The translations under genes and the position numbers were made by a program. 64,000 nt of DNA from Bog-105 sp965277855 (GTDB lineage: Bacteria > Acidobacteriota > Terriglobia > Bryobacterales > Bryobacteraceae). Where the stretch lies: assembly GCA_965277855.1 (NCBI GenBank), contig OZ255847.1:1178001-1242000 (forward strand), read 5' to 3'. The notes under the pieces are model-generated. The model was not told where the DNA came from. It saw only the letters and a program-made list of their open reading frames with translations, and did no database searches. This document shows positions 17,468-27,009 of the stretch, piece by piece (position 1 is the first letter of the stretch; every line of letters begins with the position of its first letter).

Positions 17468-17893
17468 TCATGGGGAAAAATCGAGAAGAGTCGCGCCGGC
17501 GACGCGCGCCGCCGTTTGGAGATCGCCATCGAGGGTGGCGAGCGGCAGCGCCTCGCGCAGCGCCAGCTCCAGGTAGGCCGCATCGTACGCGCTGAGACGG
17601 TAGGCACGCGTAAGCGGAAGAATCTGTTGACACAGTCAAGTCGCGGGCCGGTGTTCCACCGCGACCGGGAGCAGCCGCAGCCACTCCAAGAATTCCGATT
17701 GCTCGGCGGCTTGGATGCGGCCCTCGCGCTCCGCCGTCGTGAGCACACTGGCGACCTCAAAAGGCCAGATGGCCGGAGCAAGCGCCGACATTTCGTTCAG
17801 CCGTGCCAGCACGTGATCGGTAAACGATGTGGCTTCGTCCTCAAACACCCAACTGAGGGTCATCGAAGCGTCCAGCACAAAGGCCGGGTTCAC
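17468..17893 (-). pseudogene. vapC: VapC-type PIN-domain toxin interrupted by one in-frame TGA
   Basis: The family cleaves RNA with a four-acid metal site. Reading the frame through the stop at 17636-17638 gives a complete 141-codon PIN domain. D8 is in FVLDAS and E46 in WPFEVASVL before the stop; D104 in LSAYDAAYLELA and D122 in LATLDGD follow it. The frame then ends naturally at TGA 17468. No frameshift is involved: a single nonsense codon (position 86) separates two well-preserved halves. It overlaps the antitoxin gene by 4 nt. The downstream half has kept its PIN motifs, so the lesion is recent, or a sequencing error. Readthrough is possible but unsupported. Confidence 0.75.
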
Positions 17894-18135
17894 CGCTTAT
17901 GATCCTGGTGAAGCCAGGACCGCAGCCCTGCCGAACGATCGCGGTTCAAGGTTAAGCGATGCGTTCGACGAAAGGCAAGCAGACCGTCCACGGGCCGCCG
18001 ACCGCCCTCGGTGGAAGCAGTCATACCGTTCTGAGCGGCTTGTTCGGCGAGTTGTTCGACGTAGGCTTCCACTGAGAGCCCCTGACCGGCGGCCTGGCGG
18101 GCGAGCTGATCGGGGACCGAGACAGTGATGGTCAT
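17890..18135 (-). CDS. VapB-like antitoxin
   Basis: A small protein of 81 aa from ATG 18135, beginning MTITVSVPDQLARQAA. This is a short beta-strand followed by helices, as in ribbon-helix-helix or AbrB-like antitoxins. VEAYVEQLAEQAAQ suggests a second helix, and the C-terminal part (GRRPVDGLLAFR) would be the toxin-binding segment. It overlaps the vapC start in an ATGA, the usual antitoxin-first order. Family assignment rests on size, context and the RHH-like start. It still appears intact although its toxin is interrupted. Confidence 0.7.
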   Translation of the reverse strand: MTITVSVPDQLARQAAGQGLSVEAYVEQLAEQAAQNGMTASTEGGRRPVDGLLAFRRTHRLTLNRDRSAGLRSWLHQDHKR

Positions 18136-18210
18136 GGGACCAGGATAGCCCGGAATCATCGCAAGTTACATCCTTTATGTTGAGCTAAACGAAGACCCGG
18201 ATTTAATAGC

Positions 18211-18251
18211 TTGTGCTTCTATCTATGCGAGGCGTATAAATAGATAGAAGC
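18211..18251 (+). promoter_or_regulatory. PadR promoter/operator: perfect 12-bp inverted repeat
   Basis: GCTTCTATCTAT (18215-18226) and ATAGATAGAAGC (18240-18251) form a perfect inverted repeat with a 13-nt centre, ending 7 nt before the padR ATG. A plausible promoter lies inside it: TTGTGC at 18211-18216 and TATAAA at 18235-18240, 18 nt apart. A bound dimer would therefore cover the promoter. Autoregulation by the PadR encoded next to it is inferred from position. Confidence 0.65.
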
Positions 18252-18258
18252 TAAAGCT

Positions 18259-18612
18259 ATGGCCGATTCCTCCTCGAAATCCGATCTCCCGCAAGGTACG
18301 CTGGATCTCCTCATCTTGAAAATTGTCGCCGTGCAGCCGGTGCATGGCTACGCCATCGCGCAGCGGCTGCAGCAAATCTCGGGCGAAGTCGTCCAGGTGC
18401 CGGGCGGTTCCCTGTACCCGGCCCTGCATCGACTGGAGAACCGGGGCTTCGTCAAATCCGACTGGAAGGAAACGGAAACCAGACGCGACGCCAAGTTCTA
18501 TCGCCTCACAAATAAAGGGCGGGTGCATTTGGAGTCACAGGCGGCGAGCTGGCGGCGATTGGCCGGAGCGGTTGGTCTGATTCTCAATTTGGCGGAGGAG
18601 GGTGGGCGATGA
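18259..18612 (+). CDS. PadR-family transcriptional regulator
   Basis: A 117 aa winged-helix regulator. The start LPQGTLDLLILKIV is the hallmark of the PadR-like proteins paired with acidobacterial permeases. GYAIAQRL and the GSLYPALHRLENRGFV wing/recognition segment follow, and FYRLTNKGR ends the domain; a short C-terminal helix may dimerise. It overlaps the ADOP permease gene by 4 nt, so regulator and permease are one transcription unit. The operator candidate sits immediately upstream. Confidence 0.92.
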   Translation: MADSSSKSDLPQGTLDLLILKIVAVQPVHGYAIAQRLQQISGEVVQVPGGSLYPALHRLENRGFVKSDWKETETRRDAKFYRLTNKGRVHLESQAASWRRLAGAVGLILNLAEEGGR

Positions 18613-21251
18613 CGTGGTGGTCACGTTTTTGGCGGCGCAGGAGATTGGAAGAAGACTTGAGGCGCGAACTTCAGTTTCATGTCGCGGAGAGAATTGCGGC
18701 GCTTAAGGCGAGTGGGTTGTGCGAAGACGAGGCGCGCCGGCAAGTGCGCCAGGAGTTCGGCGGCGTTGAACAGGTGAAAGAAGACTGCCGCGATGAGCGC
18801 GGTCACTGGCTCGAAGATTTCGGAAAGGATCTGAATTACGTTAGCCGCACCTTGCGCCGCAGTCCCGGTTTTCTCGCTGTTTCGGTGCTCTCTTTGGCGC
18901 TCGGCGTCGGTGCGAACACCGCTATCTTTAGCCTGATCAACGCGCTGATGTTGCGCTCTTTGCCTGTGAAGGACCCACAGCAACTGGTTCAGATCACACG
19001 TGTCGAAGCTGACGGCAAGCCATCGGTTGTCTCCTATCCCCTTTATTTGTTTTTGCGTGACAATCTCAAATCTATTTCCGGGGCGGCTGCGGAGATGGAA
19101 TCAAAGTCAGTAATTGTTATCAACGGCGAGGAAGATGTAGTCAGCGCAGCACTGGTTTCTGCAAATGAATATTCCGTCTTAGGGGTCAGGCCACTCGTTG
19201 GAAGGCTGTTCACCCCGTCTAACGACGCGATTGCTCCGGCGGCGACAAGCGCTGTCATCAGCTACCGTTATTGGCAACGTCGTTTCGGGTTAAACCCGGA
19301 TGTCATTGGCAAATCTTTCACTGTCGAAGGCCATAAAAACGTCTTCACGATTATCGGAGTAACTCCCGCGGAGTACCACGGCGCCGTTGTCGGGAATGAT
19401 CCCGACATCGCGTTACCAATCGCAACGATGTTGAGTGCGGAAAATCGGAACGAACCGACTAACAACGTGCTGGACATGATAGGCCGCTTAGCTCCCGGCG
19501 CCACGCGCCCTCAGGCAAACGCTGAGTTACAGGTGCTTTGGAAAGCTTTTAAACAGCGCGTAGCCGCAACTCTTCCTGAAAGGGATCGTCCCGAAATATT
19601 GCAACAGCGCGCAGCCGTTCTAAATGGACGAAGCGGCTTCGATCCGCTTCGCGACCGTTATTCGCGGGCGCTCCTTGTCCTCATGGGCATCGTCTCTCTT
19701 GTCTTATTGCTTGCCTGCGCGAACCTATCGGGCCTGTTGCTGGCGCGGGCAATTTCTCGCGAGCGCGAGATCTCGATCCGCCTTGCGATCGGCGCCACTC
19801 GGAGTAGGCTGATTCGTCAGTTCTTGACTGAAAGCTGCGTATTGGCCGCACTCGGCGGAGGTGCTGGCTTGCTGTTAGCGCGCTGGTTCAGTAGCATCCT
19901 TATAAACACGATGGCAAATGGCGAGGTCGTTACGATTTCCAGCGCGCTGGATTGGCGCGCACTTGTCTTCACCGCCGCAATCTCTCTGCTAGCTTGTGTT
20001 CTGGCAGGAGTTGCACCTGGTCTGCATGGCGTTCGGAGCCGCCTGAATTCGGGACTGCGCTCGTCGACGAGCGGCGGCCATCAGCGGCTCGGCAAAGCGC
20101 TCGTGATCGCTCAGCTCTCGATCTCAATGGTGTTGGTCACGGGTGCAGCGTTGTTCGCGGCAACTCTGGTTAAACTCTACAGTGTCAATCGCGGTCTGCA
20201 TACGGACGGCATTCTAACGTTCACTCTCCGAACCGACGGCAAGTGCCCAACGCAGCGCTGTAGTGCGGCTGCGCGCTTTTTAGTTGATCGGCTAAATCAA
20301 GTCCCTGGGGTTGTCTTTGCAAGTGCCGTCGATGTTCTCCCGATCAGCGGCAGTTTGTGGGTACGCGATATCGAGGTAGAAGGCTACACCTTTCGCCCAG
20401 GTGAGGATGAGACGGCGGCCTTCAATGCGATTGCGCCGAAGTACTTTTCGACCGTCGAAACGCCACTTCTGGCAGGCCGTGACTTCGGAAAGCAAAACAC
20501 AAGCGAATCCGGAAAAGTCGCTATAGTCAACGAAAGCTTTGCCCGCTACTTCTTTGGCACGGCTTCGCCGCTGGGCAGGAGAGTGACAAATCGAGGCGTG
20601 AGCTACGAGATTATTGGACTGGTTGCAGATGCAAAATACAGCAATCTTAAGCAACCGGCGCTGAAGACTATATACATCCCTTGGACACAGCGAACCGGTG
20701 AAGAACCTACCGATTTCAATTTCCTGGCACGTGTCAATAAAGGCAATCCAATGCGCCTGTCCGGGACAATTGAACTACTCGTGCGTCAGTCGGACCCGGC
20801 TTTGCGCGTCAACACTGCCGCGGCTTGGTCAACAGTGGTCGACCAAACTATTGTTACGGAGCGAATGATGGCTGGGCTCGGCGGCTTCTTCGGACTGCTT
20901 GGGCTGATTATCGGTTGTATTGGCATCTTCGGTGTTACAGCGTTCCGGGTGTCGCGTCGTGTCACTGAAATCGGGGTACGTATGGCACTCGGGGCTACCC
21001 GGCTCGGCATCTTGAAAATGGTGCTTCGTGAGAGCATGGCCATGCTGGTTGCCGGATGCGCAATCGGCGCATTCGCCGCGCTCGGTATGGCACGTCTCGC
21101 ACGGGGGTTGTTGTTCGAGATCAGCCCGGCTGACCCGCGAGTGTTTGGGATGGCGGCGATGGTGCTTTTGTTTTCGGGTCTGCTGGCAGGATGGCTGCCT
21201 GCAAGACGCGCATCGCGAGTCGATCCGATGGTCGCATTGCGTCACGAATAA
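18609..21251 (+). CDS. ADOP-type ABC transporter permease (duplicated MacB/FtsX permease)
   Basis: An 880 aa membrane protein of the acidobacterial duplicated orphan permease class. An N-terminal cytoplasmic region of about 80 residues (EEDLRRELQFHVAERIAAL) comes before the first membrane segment at SVLSLALGVGANTAIF. A periplasmic MacB-like domain follows, then an FtsX core with three helices around residues 355-475. The second half repeats this layout, ending in FtsX helices and the signature LPARRASRVDPMVALRHE. No ATPase gene is adjacent, as is usual for the class. Function is unproven; MacAB-like export is inferred. Confidence 0.9.
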   Translation: MTWWSRFWRRRRLEEDLRRELQFHVAERIAALKASGLCEDEARRQVRQEFGGVEQVKEDCRDERGHWLEDFGKDLNYVSRTLRRSPGFLAVSVLSLALGVGANTAIFSLINALMLRSLPVKDPQQLVQITRVEADGKPSVVSYPLYLFLRDNLKSISGAAAEMESKSVIVINGEEDVVSAALVSANEYSVLGVRPLVGRLFTPSNDAIAPAATSAVISYRYWQRRFGLNPDVIGKSFTVEGHKNVFTIIGVTPAEYHGAVVGNDPDIALPIATMLSAENRNEPTNNVLDMIGRLAPGATRPQANAELQVLWKAFKQRVAATLPERDRPEILQQRAAVLNGRSGFDPLRDRYSRALLVLMGIVSLVLLLACANLSGLLLARAISREREISIRLAIGATRSRLIRQFLTESCVLAALGGGAGLLLARWFSSILINTMANGEVVTISSALDWRALVFTAAISLLACVLAGVAPGLHGVRSRLNSGLRSSTSGGHQRLGKALVIAQLSISMVLVTGAALFAATLVKLYSVNRGLHTDGILTFTLRTDGKCPTQRCSAAARFLVDRLNQVPGVVFASAVDVLPISGSLWVRDIEVEGYTFRPGEDETAAFNAIAPKYFSTVETPLLAGRDFGKQNTSESGKVAIVNESFARYFFGTASPLGRRVTNRGVSYEIIGLVADAKYSNLKQPALKTIYIPWTQRTGEEPTDFNFLARVNKGNPMRLSGTIELLVRQSDPALRVNTAAAWSTVVDQTIVTERMMAGLGGFFGLLGLIIGCIGIFGVTAFRVSRRVTEIGVRMALGATRLGILKMVLRESMAMLVAGCAIGAFAALGMARLARGLLFEISPADPRVFGMAAMVLLFSGLLAGWLPARRASRVDPMVALRHE

Positions 21252-21584
21252 CCTTTCGAATTTGTTCAAGCGGCAACCGTTTCTTATAGGTTGCGAGAAC
21301 GACGGATGCTGTTGAAAACTCTTTGTGCGGGAAGATCAAACTTGATTTAGGACTGCTACCGTTTTGAGGTACGCCTTCTAAGGCCATTTATAAACCACTT
21401 TCTGGATTGCCGATCCCAGGCGAAATGTCCGGTGTCCGCCAACGTTGATCCCTCGGAGGAAAACAATCAGAGAGCCATACTGCACGGTGAACGCGCCGAA
21501 GAGTAAAGGGAGCTCTGGCCCCTGGCCCGTCATCAGACAGCCGAAATACTCTAATTCAGCAGACTAACAGGTCCGGCCGTCGAC
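21252..21584. other. Intergenic region between convergent permease genes
   Basis: 333 nt between the ends of the two ADOP genes. I see no convincing gene, structured RNA or strong terminator. Short open frames here have no recognisable motif. Confidence 0.6.
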
Positions 21585-23990
21585 CTACTCATGTCGCAGC
21601 ACGGTCGAGGGCTCTACAATTGAGGCTCTTCGTGCCGGGATGATGCTGGCAATAAGCGCCACAGCAAGCAGGGTCAGGGCCGATATCACGAACGTTTTTG
21701 GATCAGTAGCAGTGACACCATATAGATAGCCGCCGATGAACCGGGTAAGGCCCACAGCTCCGAGTATTCCAAGCAACGCGCCCACGAGCGCTGGTCTGAT
21801 AGCCCCGCCCAAGGTTGAGCACAAAATGCGAGCGGGAGTGGCTCCTAAGGCCAGCCGGATTCCTGCATCCCTGAGTGACTGCTGAACCACGTACGAAAGA
21901 GTTCCGTAAATACCGATTGCACCGAGAACCAACGCGAGCGCAGCAAAGATCGATAGGATGGCAGTTGAGAGCCGGTTCTGCCATACGGATTCATCCATCA
22001 CCTGAACCATCGGCGCCACCTTGGAAATAGGAAGTGCAGGATCCGTATCGATGACTGCTTGCCGGACCGCTCTGACTAGCTTGACCGGGTCGGCAGTGGC
22101 TCGGACCACCATGGTCGCCACAAATGTCGGGCCGATGTAGCGCTGGTAATCATAATAGAGAGCAGGACGCGCGGCCTCCCTGAGGCTGGCGTGCCGGATA
22201 TCTCCGACCACCCCAACGATGATTTGCCAAGGATTCTTTCCACCAGCCTGCCGGACTCGTTTTCCGATTGATGATTCACCCGGCCAGTAACGGCGTGCGA
22301 AGGCTTGGTCCACGATAACGGACTGAGGGTTGTTCCTACTTCCATCGTGATCGTTAAAAAGCCTGCCTTCGAGCAAGCGTATTCTCATTGCACGAAAGTA
22401 GCCGGCGCTCACCGCGTACGTGAGCAGCTCAACAGGGCTTCGTTCAGTGCGGCCTTCGATGGAAATTTGCGTAGTCATCTCTGCCCCGCTCAGCGGGAGC
22501 ACATTTACGAAACCCACGGACCGCACGCCAGGTATCAGGTTGATCCGCTGAATCAGATCTGCATACAGCTGCTTCTGCCGAGCTTCCTCCTTGAATCGTT
22601 GGCCCATCGTCGGAACCTCGACCGTGAGAACCTGCTCCGGTTCGAAACCTCGATCATCCGTGAGAAGCCGCTTAAGACTTGAAATCATCAGTCCTGCGCA
22701 GACTGTTAAAACCAGTGCAAGAGCCACTTCCATGGCAGTCAAGGATCGGAGGAGTCTTCGCCCTCCTCGACCTAGCGTTGCTGATCGGCCGCCTTCGTGT
22801 AGCACGTCATTGAGCTCCGATTTAGTAGCAGACAGGGCGGGAACGAATCCCAGCGCGACTGCCAAGACGGCGGTTAGAGCAAGCGCAAAGGCGAAAATGC
22901 TAAAGTTCAGGTGCACATTTTCTAGGCTGGCGAGCGGCATGTCGGGTGGTATCAGCCTCAGCAACAATGGAACTCCTGCCATAGCAATCGCCACACCAGT
23001 AATCCCTCCGAGTAGAGCGATAACGAGGCTCTCGACGAGTGAGTGCGCGGCGATTTCAGCGCTCGACGCGCCGAGCGCACGCCGGATTGCGATTTCGTGG
23101 CGCCGCCCGACGGTCCTTGCTAGCAGAAGTGCGGCAACATTGGCCGCCGCACTCAGCAGAACGAACATCGAAGCGCCCAAAAGCGCCAGCAGCGCTGGCC
23201 GGCTTTCCTGAGAAATGTACTCTCGAAAAGAATTTGCATAAATTTTGCGGCCTTGCACCTCGCGAGGCCACTGAACGCGCATGCGCTGGCTGATACCCTG
23301 AAGAGCCGCGGATGCCTGTTGAAGAGAAACACCAGGTTTTAGCAACCCGCAGACATAGAGGTTTCGGTTGGTGCGATCGGTTCGGTCTGCTTGGTCTGGG
23401 CGTAATGGTAGAAAGATGTCGGACCGCCTATAGCCGGGTAGAATGAACCCTTTCGGCATAACGCCGATGATCGTGTAAGGCTGATCGTCAATCAATACAG
23501 TGTGTCCGAGGACTGCCGTATTTCCTGCAAAACGGCTCAGCCATTCTCGGTGACTCAGAAGCGCCGTTCGCGGCGCCGAGAGCATATAGTCTCCCGCCTG
23601 TAGGCTGCGCCCCAGCATGGGCGTTGTGCCTAACAACCCGAGAAGATGATCGGAAACGGCAACACTCCAGATTTGATCTGTCGCGCCGACGTCCGTCAGC
23701 GTGGAGAAGCTATCACGCCACGCCGCCAGCACCGAGAAACTCGTGGACTGGGAGGTCAGATCAAAATAGTCGGCGGGTGCGACGCGCGACCAGCTATCGT
23801 TAGGTTCGCGTTCCAAGATGGCAACTAGTCGATTAGCTTGGGGCAGCGGATAAGGATGCAGCACAAGCGAGCTGACGACCGTAAACAATGCTGTGTTGGC
23901 TCCGATCCCAAGCGCCAAGGCAATGACGGCTGAAAGTGAGAGCCCCGGATTGCGGCATAGGGAACGAATGATAACTTTAACGCGCAGCAT
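21585..23990 (-). CDS. ADOP-type ABC transporter permease without PadR partner
   Basis: A second duplicated MacB/FtsX permease of about 801 aa. It starts directly with the first membrane segment (NPGLSLSAVIALALGIGANTALF), so it lacks the long cytoplasmic N-terminus of the neighbour. Two periplasmic MacB-like domains and two FtsX cores follow (ALLGASMFVLLSAAANVAALL; final IPARRASIVEPSTVLRHE). I prefer ATG 23990; a GTG at 24068 would add 26 residues with no family similarity. No regulator or ATPase gene is adjacent. The two ADOPs converge but differ widely in sequence, so this is not a recent tandem duplication. Confidence 0.88.
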   Translation of the reverse strand: MLRVKVIIRSLCRNPGLSLSAVIALALGIGANTALFTVVSSLVLHPYPLPQANRLVAILEREPNDSWSRVAPADYFDLTSQSTSFSVLAAWRDSFSTLTDVGATDQIWSVAVSDHLLGLLGTTPMLGRSLQAGDYMLSAPRTALLSHREWLSRFAGNTAVLGHTVLIDDQPYTIIGVMPKGFILPGYRRSDIFLPLRPDQADRTDRTNRNLYVCGLLKPGVSLQQASAALQGISQRMRVQWPREVQGRKIYANSFREYISQESRPALLALLGASMFVLLSAAANVAALLLARTVGRRHEIAIRRALGASSAEIAAHSLVESLVIALLGGITGVAIAMAGVPLLLRLIPPDMPLASLENVHLNFSIFAFALALTAVLAVALGFVPALSATKSELNDVLHEGGRSATLGRGGRRLLRSLTAMEVALALVLTVCAGLMISSLKRLLTDDRGFEPEQVLTVEVPTMGQRFKEEARQKQLYADLIQRINLIPGVRSVGFVNVLPLSGAEMTTQISIEGRTERSPVELLTYAVSAGYFRAMRIRLLEGRLFNDHDGSRNNPQSVIVDQAFARRYWPGESSIGKRVRQAGGKNPWQIIVGVVGDIRHASLREAARPALYYDYQRYIGPTFVATMVVRATADPVKLVRAVRQAVIDTDPALPISKVAPMVQVMDESVWQNRLSTAILSIFAALALVLGAIGIYGTLSYVVQQSLRDAGIRLALGATPARILCSTLGGAIRPALVGALLGILGAVGLTRFIGGYLYGVTATDPKTFVISALTLLAVALIASIIPARRASIVEPSTVLRHE

Positions 23991-24068
23991 ACGATCCGAT
24001 TTTACGTCTAGAGATTTCGACCGGGAGGACCGCACAAGGCGATCATTTATCGTGCTGTTCGGGAGCAC

Positions 24069-24587
24069 CTGATGCGGATGGAAAAGCTGGTTTCGTTGTG
24101 GCGGGACACGAAAGAGTTTTCTGAGATGACTCCCAATGCCAAGTGCAGAGCAGAGTTTTTCAACAGCATCGAAGGTTTATCCAATGCACTTCCTAATCCG
24201 AATCGCGCCTCACTCTTTGCGCAGAGCCACGCTTCGATCGAGAGCTGCCGAGTATCAGACACTCAGCCAAAGTCGGGGAGCTCGACAATTCCAAAATCCG
24301 GCGCAGCGCCTTTCATGCACGCCACTTTTTCGGGCGAGGGTGATAAAGCACCTTTCCTGCAATTGCTACGCGCCCACATTTGGCGACAGACTCGTCGAAG
24401 CCACTTGGAACAAAAAGGATTGCGTAACGCCGGCGATTACCGCTTGCACTTCACCTTCGCCGCTCTTGTTCTCGAAAGGCAGAATGCATTATTCGTGTCG
24501 TGTCCAGTCGACAGACACTTCATCAAGACGCCTGAGAATAGATACTCGATTTCAGATTGGGCTTTTGCTATACCTTTTCTCTAGAGA
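24069..24587. other. Intergenic region with no convincing gene
   Basis: About 520 nt between the start of the second ADOP gene and the end of lysC. A 170-codon plus-strand frame exists (24072-24584), but it has no recognisable motif, no ribosome site and an arginine/serine/histidine-rich composition typical of chance frames. It may hold the upstream region of the permease gene. Confidence 0.5.
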
Positions 24588-25955
24588 CTAGTCGAAGACG
24601 GCGGGATCGAGGGTAGAGAAAAATTCGTGGTGCAGAGCGGAAACAGCTTGGGTCAACTCGGCATCGGCTAATACAAAGCCTAAATTCAGGAGAGAAGCGC
24701 CTTGGGAAATCATGCGGATATTGGTGTGACGCAGCACTTCGAAAGCGCGGGCGGCGATGCCGGGCGTATGACGAATATTTTCCCCAACCAGGCAGATGAG
24801 GGCCTGCTGATCCTCCACGGCAACATCGGCGAAGATGCGAAGTTCATCGCAGATTGCCTGCAGGTGATCGGAACTGTCGAGCGTGAGTGAAACGCTTACT
24901 TCCGACGTGGAGACCATATCGACACTGGTGGCGTAGCGATCAAATATTTCAAAGATGCGATGCAGAAAGCCATGCGCCATCAGCATACGTGTGGAGCGGA
25001 TGTTGACTACGGTGACGCTGCGCTTGCACGAGATGGATTTCACTGGATTGCGGCAGGGCGCAGCTTGTGCGGTGATGCGAGTGCCTTCGATATCGGGACG
25101 CAGGGAGTTGAGGATGACTACCGGAATATTCTTTTCGACCGCGGGAACGACTGTTGCGGGATGCAGGACTTTCGCGCCAAAGTAGGCCATTTCGGCGGCC
25201 TCGGCGAAGGAGAGGCTCTTCACACGATAACCGCCGGGTATGATGCGCGGATCGGCGGTGAGCATGCCGTCGACATCGGTCCAGATCTGAATTTCTTCGG
25301 CGGATACGCCGGCACCGACGATGGAAGCTGAAAAATCGGAGCCGCCGCGGCCCAGCGTGGTTGTCTGTCCATCGAGGGTAGAGCCTAGAAAACCGCCCAT
25401 GACGACAACGGAGGTTTCGGCGAGCGGTATAACTCGATCGGCAAGAGCGGCGAACGTTTCCTCAAAGAGCGGGCGCGCTTCGGTGAAGTGATTGTCGGTG
25501 AGAATGATGCGGCGCGAATCGACGTGCTGGGTCGGAATAGCGGCTGCTCGAAAGGCAAAGCTGACGACGAGACTTGAAAGGCGTTCGCCCACGCTCGCGA
25601 TGGTGTCCATGGAGCGCGGCGAGAGTTCGCCCACCACCGACAAACCTTTGACGAGTTCTTCCAACCACTCGAAGTGAGTTCGGATGTAGCGTTCGAGTTC
25701 GGCTGCGGCCAGACCGGCCAAGGGCAAACCGTGGGTGAGATGGTTTTGGCGAAGCTCTTCCACCAGTGAAAGAGCTTGTTCGCGGCGGCCGGCCGCCGCA
25801 TGGCGCGCGATCTCGAGCAGCTTGTTGGTGGTGCGGCCCATCGCCGAAACAACGACGATCGGATGGCGGTGCTCGAAACGGCGTACGATCCCGGTTACTC
25901 GCTCGATAGCTTCGTGCGATTCGACGGAACTGCCGCCGAACTTCATGACGATCAT
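24588..25955 (-). CDS. lysC: Aspartate kinase
   Basis: Phosphorylates aspartate, the first step toward lysine, threonine, methionine and DAP. It shows the N-terminal VMKFGGSSV, the LGRGGSDFSA nucleotide block, WTDVDGMLTADPR and AEMAYFGAKVLHP, and two C-terminal ACT domains (about 310-455) that would bind the feedback effector. 455 aa with no fused homoserine dehydrogenase. It is last in an operon after the M20 hydrolase and asd, starting 7 nt after the asd stop. The effector (lysine is typical of this subgroup) is inferred. Confidence 0.95.
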   Translation of the reverse strand: MIVMKFGGSSVESHEAIERVTGIVRRFEHRHPIVVVSAMGRTTNKLLEIARHAAAGRREQALSLVEELRQNHLTHGLPLAGLAAAELERYIRTHFEWLEELVKGLSVVGELSPRSMDTIASVGERLSSLVVSFAFRAAAIPTQHVDSRRIILTDNHFTEARPLFEETFAALADRVIPLAETSVVVMGGFLGSTLDGQTTTLGRGGSDFSASIVGAGVSAEEIQIWTDVDGMLTADPRIIPGGYRVKSLSFAEAAEMAYFGAKVLHPATVVPAVEKNIPVVILNSLRPDIEGTRITAQAAPCRNPVKSISCKRSVTVVNIRSTRMLMAHGFLHRIFEIFDRYATSVDMVSTSEVSVSLTLDSSDHLQAICDELRIFADVAVEDQQALICLVGENIRHTPGIAARAFEVLRHTNIRMISQGASLLNLGFVLADAELTQAVSALHHEFFSTLDPAVFD

Positions 25956-25962
25956 GCAAGGG

Positions 25963-26997
25963 TTACCCGAGCCAGCCTTCTGAGACCATCAGTTCGGCAT
26001 TGAGCACAGCGGCTCCGGCAGCGCCCCGAATGGTGTTGTGTCCACAGGCGATGAACTTCAAATGGAATACCGGACACGGGCGCAGGCGGCCCACATAAAC
26101 CGCCATGCCGGCTTCTCGTACCGCATCGCGGCGGGGTTGCGGGCGGTCCTGCTGTGGCAGGTAGATTACGGGTTGGGCCGGAGCGCTCGGCAGATTTCTT
26201 TCCTGCGGCAGTCCGCGAAACGAGTGGATAGCAGACAGCGCCTCTTCGATGGACGGTCGGGACGAAAGTTCCACCGAGGCGGCAACGGTGTGACCATCGA
26301 TTACCGGCACGCGATTGCAGTGCGCGCTCATACGGGCCGCTAGAGGAGTGGTGACTTCGCCGAGAATTTTCTGCGTTTCCTGCTCCATCTTTTCTTCTTC
26401 CGAACCGATGAAGGGAATTACGTTCGCGAGAATATCCATCGAGGGAACGCCCGGATAGCCTGCGCCCGAAACTGCTTGCATCGTAGCAGCCAAAATGCGC
26501 TCGATACCAAATGATTTCAGAGGCGCCAGCGCGAGCGTCAGCGTGATAGTGGAACAGTTCGGATTGGTAACGATCGCTCCACTCCAGCCGCGCTCGACCC
26601 GCTGCTTCTTGATCAGGGAAAGATGCTCCGGGTTGATTTCAGGAACAATCAGCGGCACATCGGGCTCCATGCGATGATTGCGCGAATTAGAGACCACAGT
26701 GTGGCCGGCCTGGGCAAACGCTCGCTCGATATCGGTTGCCACCGATGCGTCCATCGCGGAGAACACGAGTTGCGGGGCGTTACCAGGCTTCGCATCGGAC
26801 ACAGTGAGGCTGGCGGCGCTTGCGGGCATGTCGCCGTCCAAACGCCAGGATGTAGCATCAGTGAGTTTTTTGCCGGCGGATCGTTCGCTCCCGCCCAGCC
26901 AGTTGAGCTTGAACCAGGGATGGCCTTGCAGGAACCGGATGAAATGCTGGCCGACCATACCAGTTCCGCCCAGGATGCCAACTTCGATCATTTTCAT
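25963..26997 (-). CDS. asd: Aspartate-semialdehyde dehydrogenase
   Basis: Reduces aspartyl phosphate to aspartate semialdehyde with NADPH. The Rossmann start is GILGGTGMVGQHF and the active-site cysteine is C148 in NPNCST; SGAGYPGVPS and the HCNRVPVIDGH block follow. The longer linker and 344 aa length match the archaeal/fungal-type branch and not the classic enterobacterial one. It lies between the M20 hydrolase (12 nt) and lysC (7 nt), so the operon makes the branch-point intermediate for DAP and lysine. Confidence 0.94.
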   Translation of the reverse strand: MKMIEVGILGGTGMVGQHFIRFLQGHPWFKLNWLGGSERSAGKKLTDATSWRLDGDMPASAASLTVSDAKPGNAPQLVFSAMDASVATDIERAFAQAGHTVVSNSRNHRMEPDVPLIVPEINPEHLSLIKKQRVERGWSGAIVTNPNCSTITLTLALAPLKSFGIERILAATMQAVSGAGYPGVPSMDILANVIPFIGSEEEKMEQETQKILGEVTTPLAARMSAHCNRVPVIDGHTVAASVELSSRPSIEEALSAIHSFRGLPQERNLPSAPAQPVIYLPQQDRPQPRRDAVREAGMAVYVGRLRPCPVFHLKFIACGHNTIRGAAGAAVLNAELMVSEGWLG

Positions 26998-27009
26998 AGC
27001 GACGGTGGT

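Noticed and set aside
17636..17638. Selenocysteine or other recoding at the vapC TGA
   Set aside because: No SECIS-like hairpin is evident after the stop, and PIN domains have no cysteine or selenocysteine at this position; a nonsense mutation is simpler.
17246..17902. 218-codon plus-strand open frame across the integrase/vapC relics
   Set aside because: It is the reverse-strand shadow of the PIN and integrase sequences; its translation is Arg/Gly-rich with no domain.
24072..24584. 170-codon plus-strand open frame between the permease and lysC genes
   Set aside because: No recognisable motif, no ribosome site, composition of a chance frame; overlaps the probable upstream region of the divergent permease gene.
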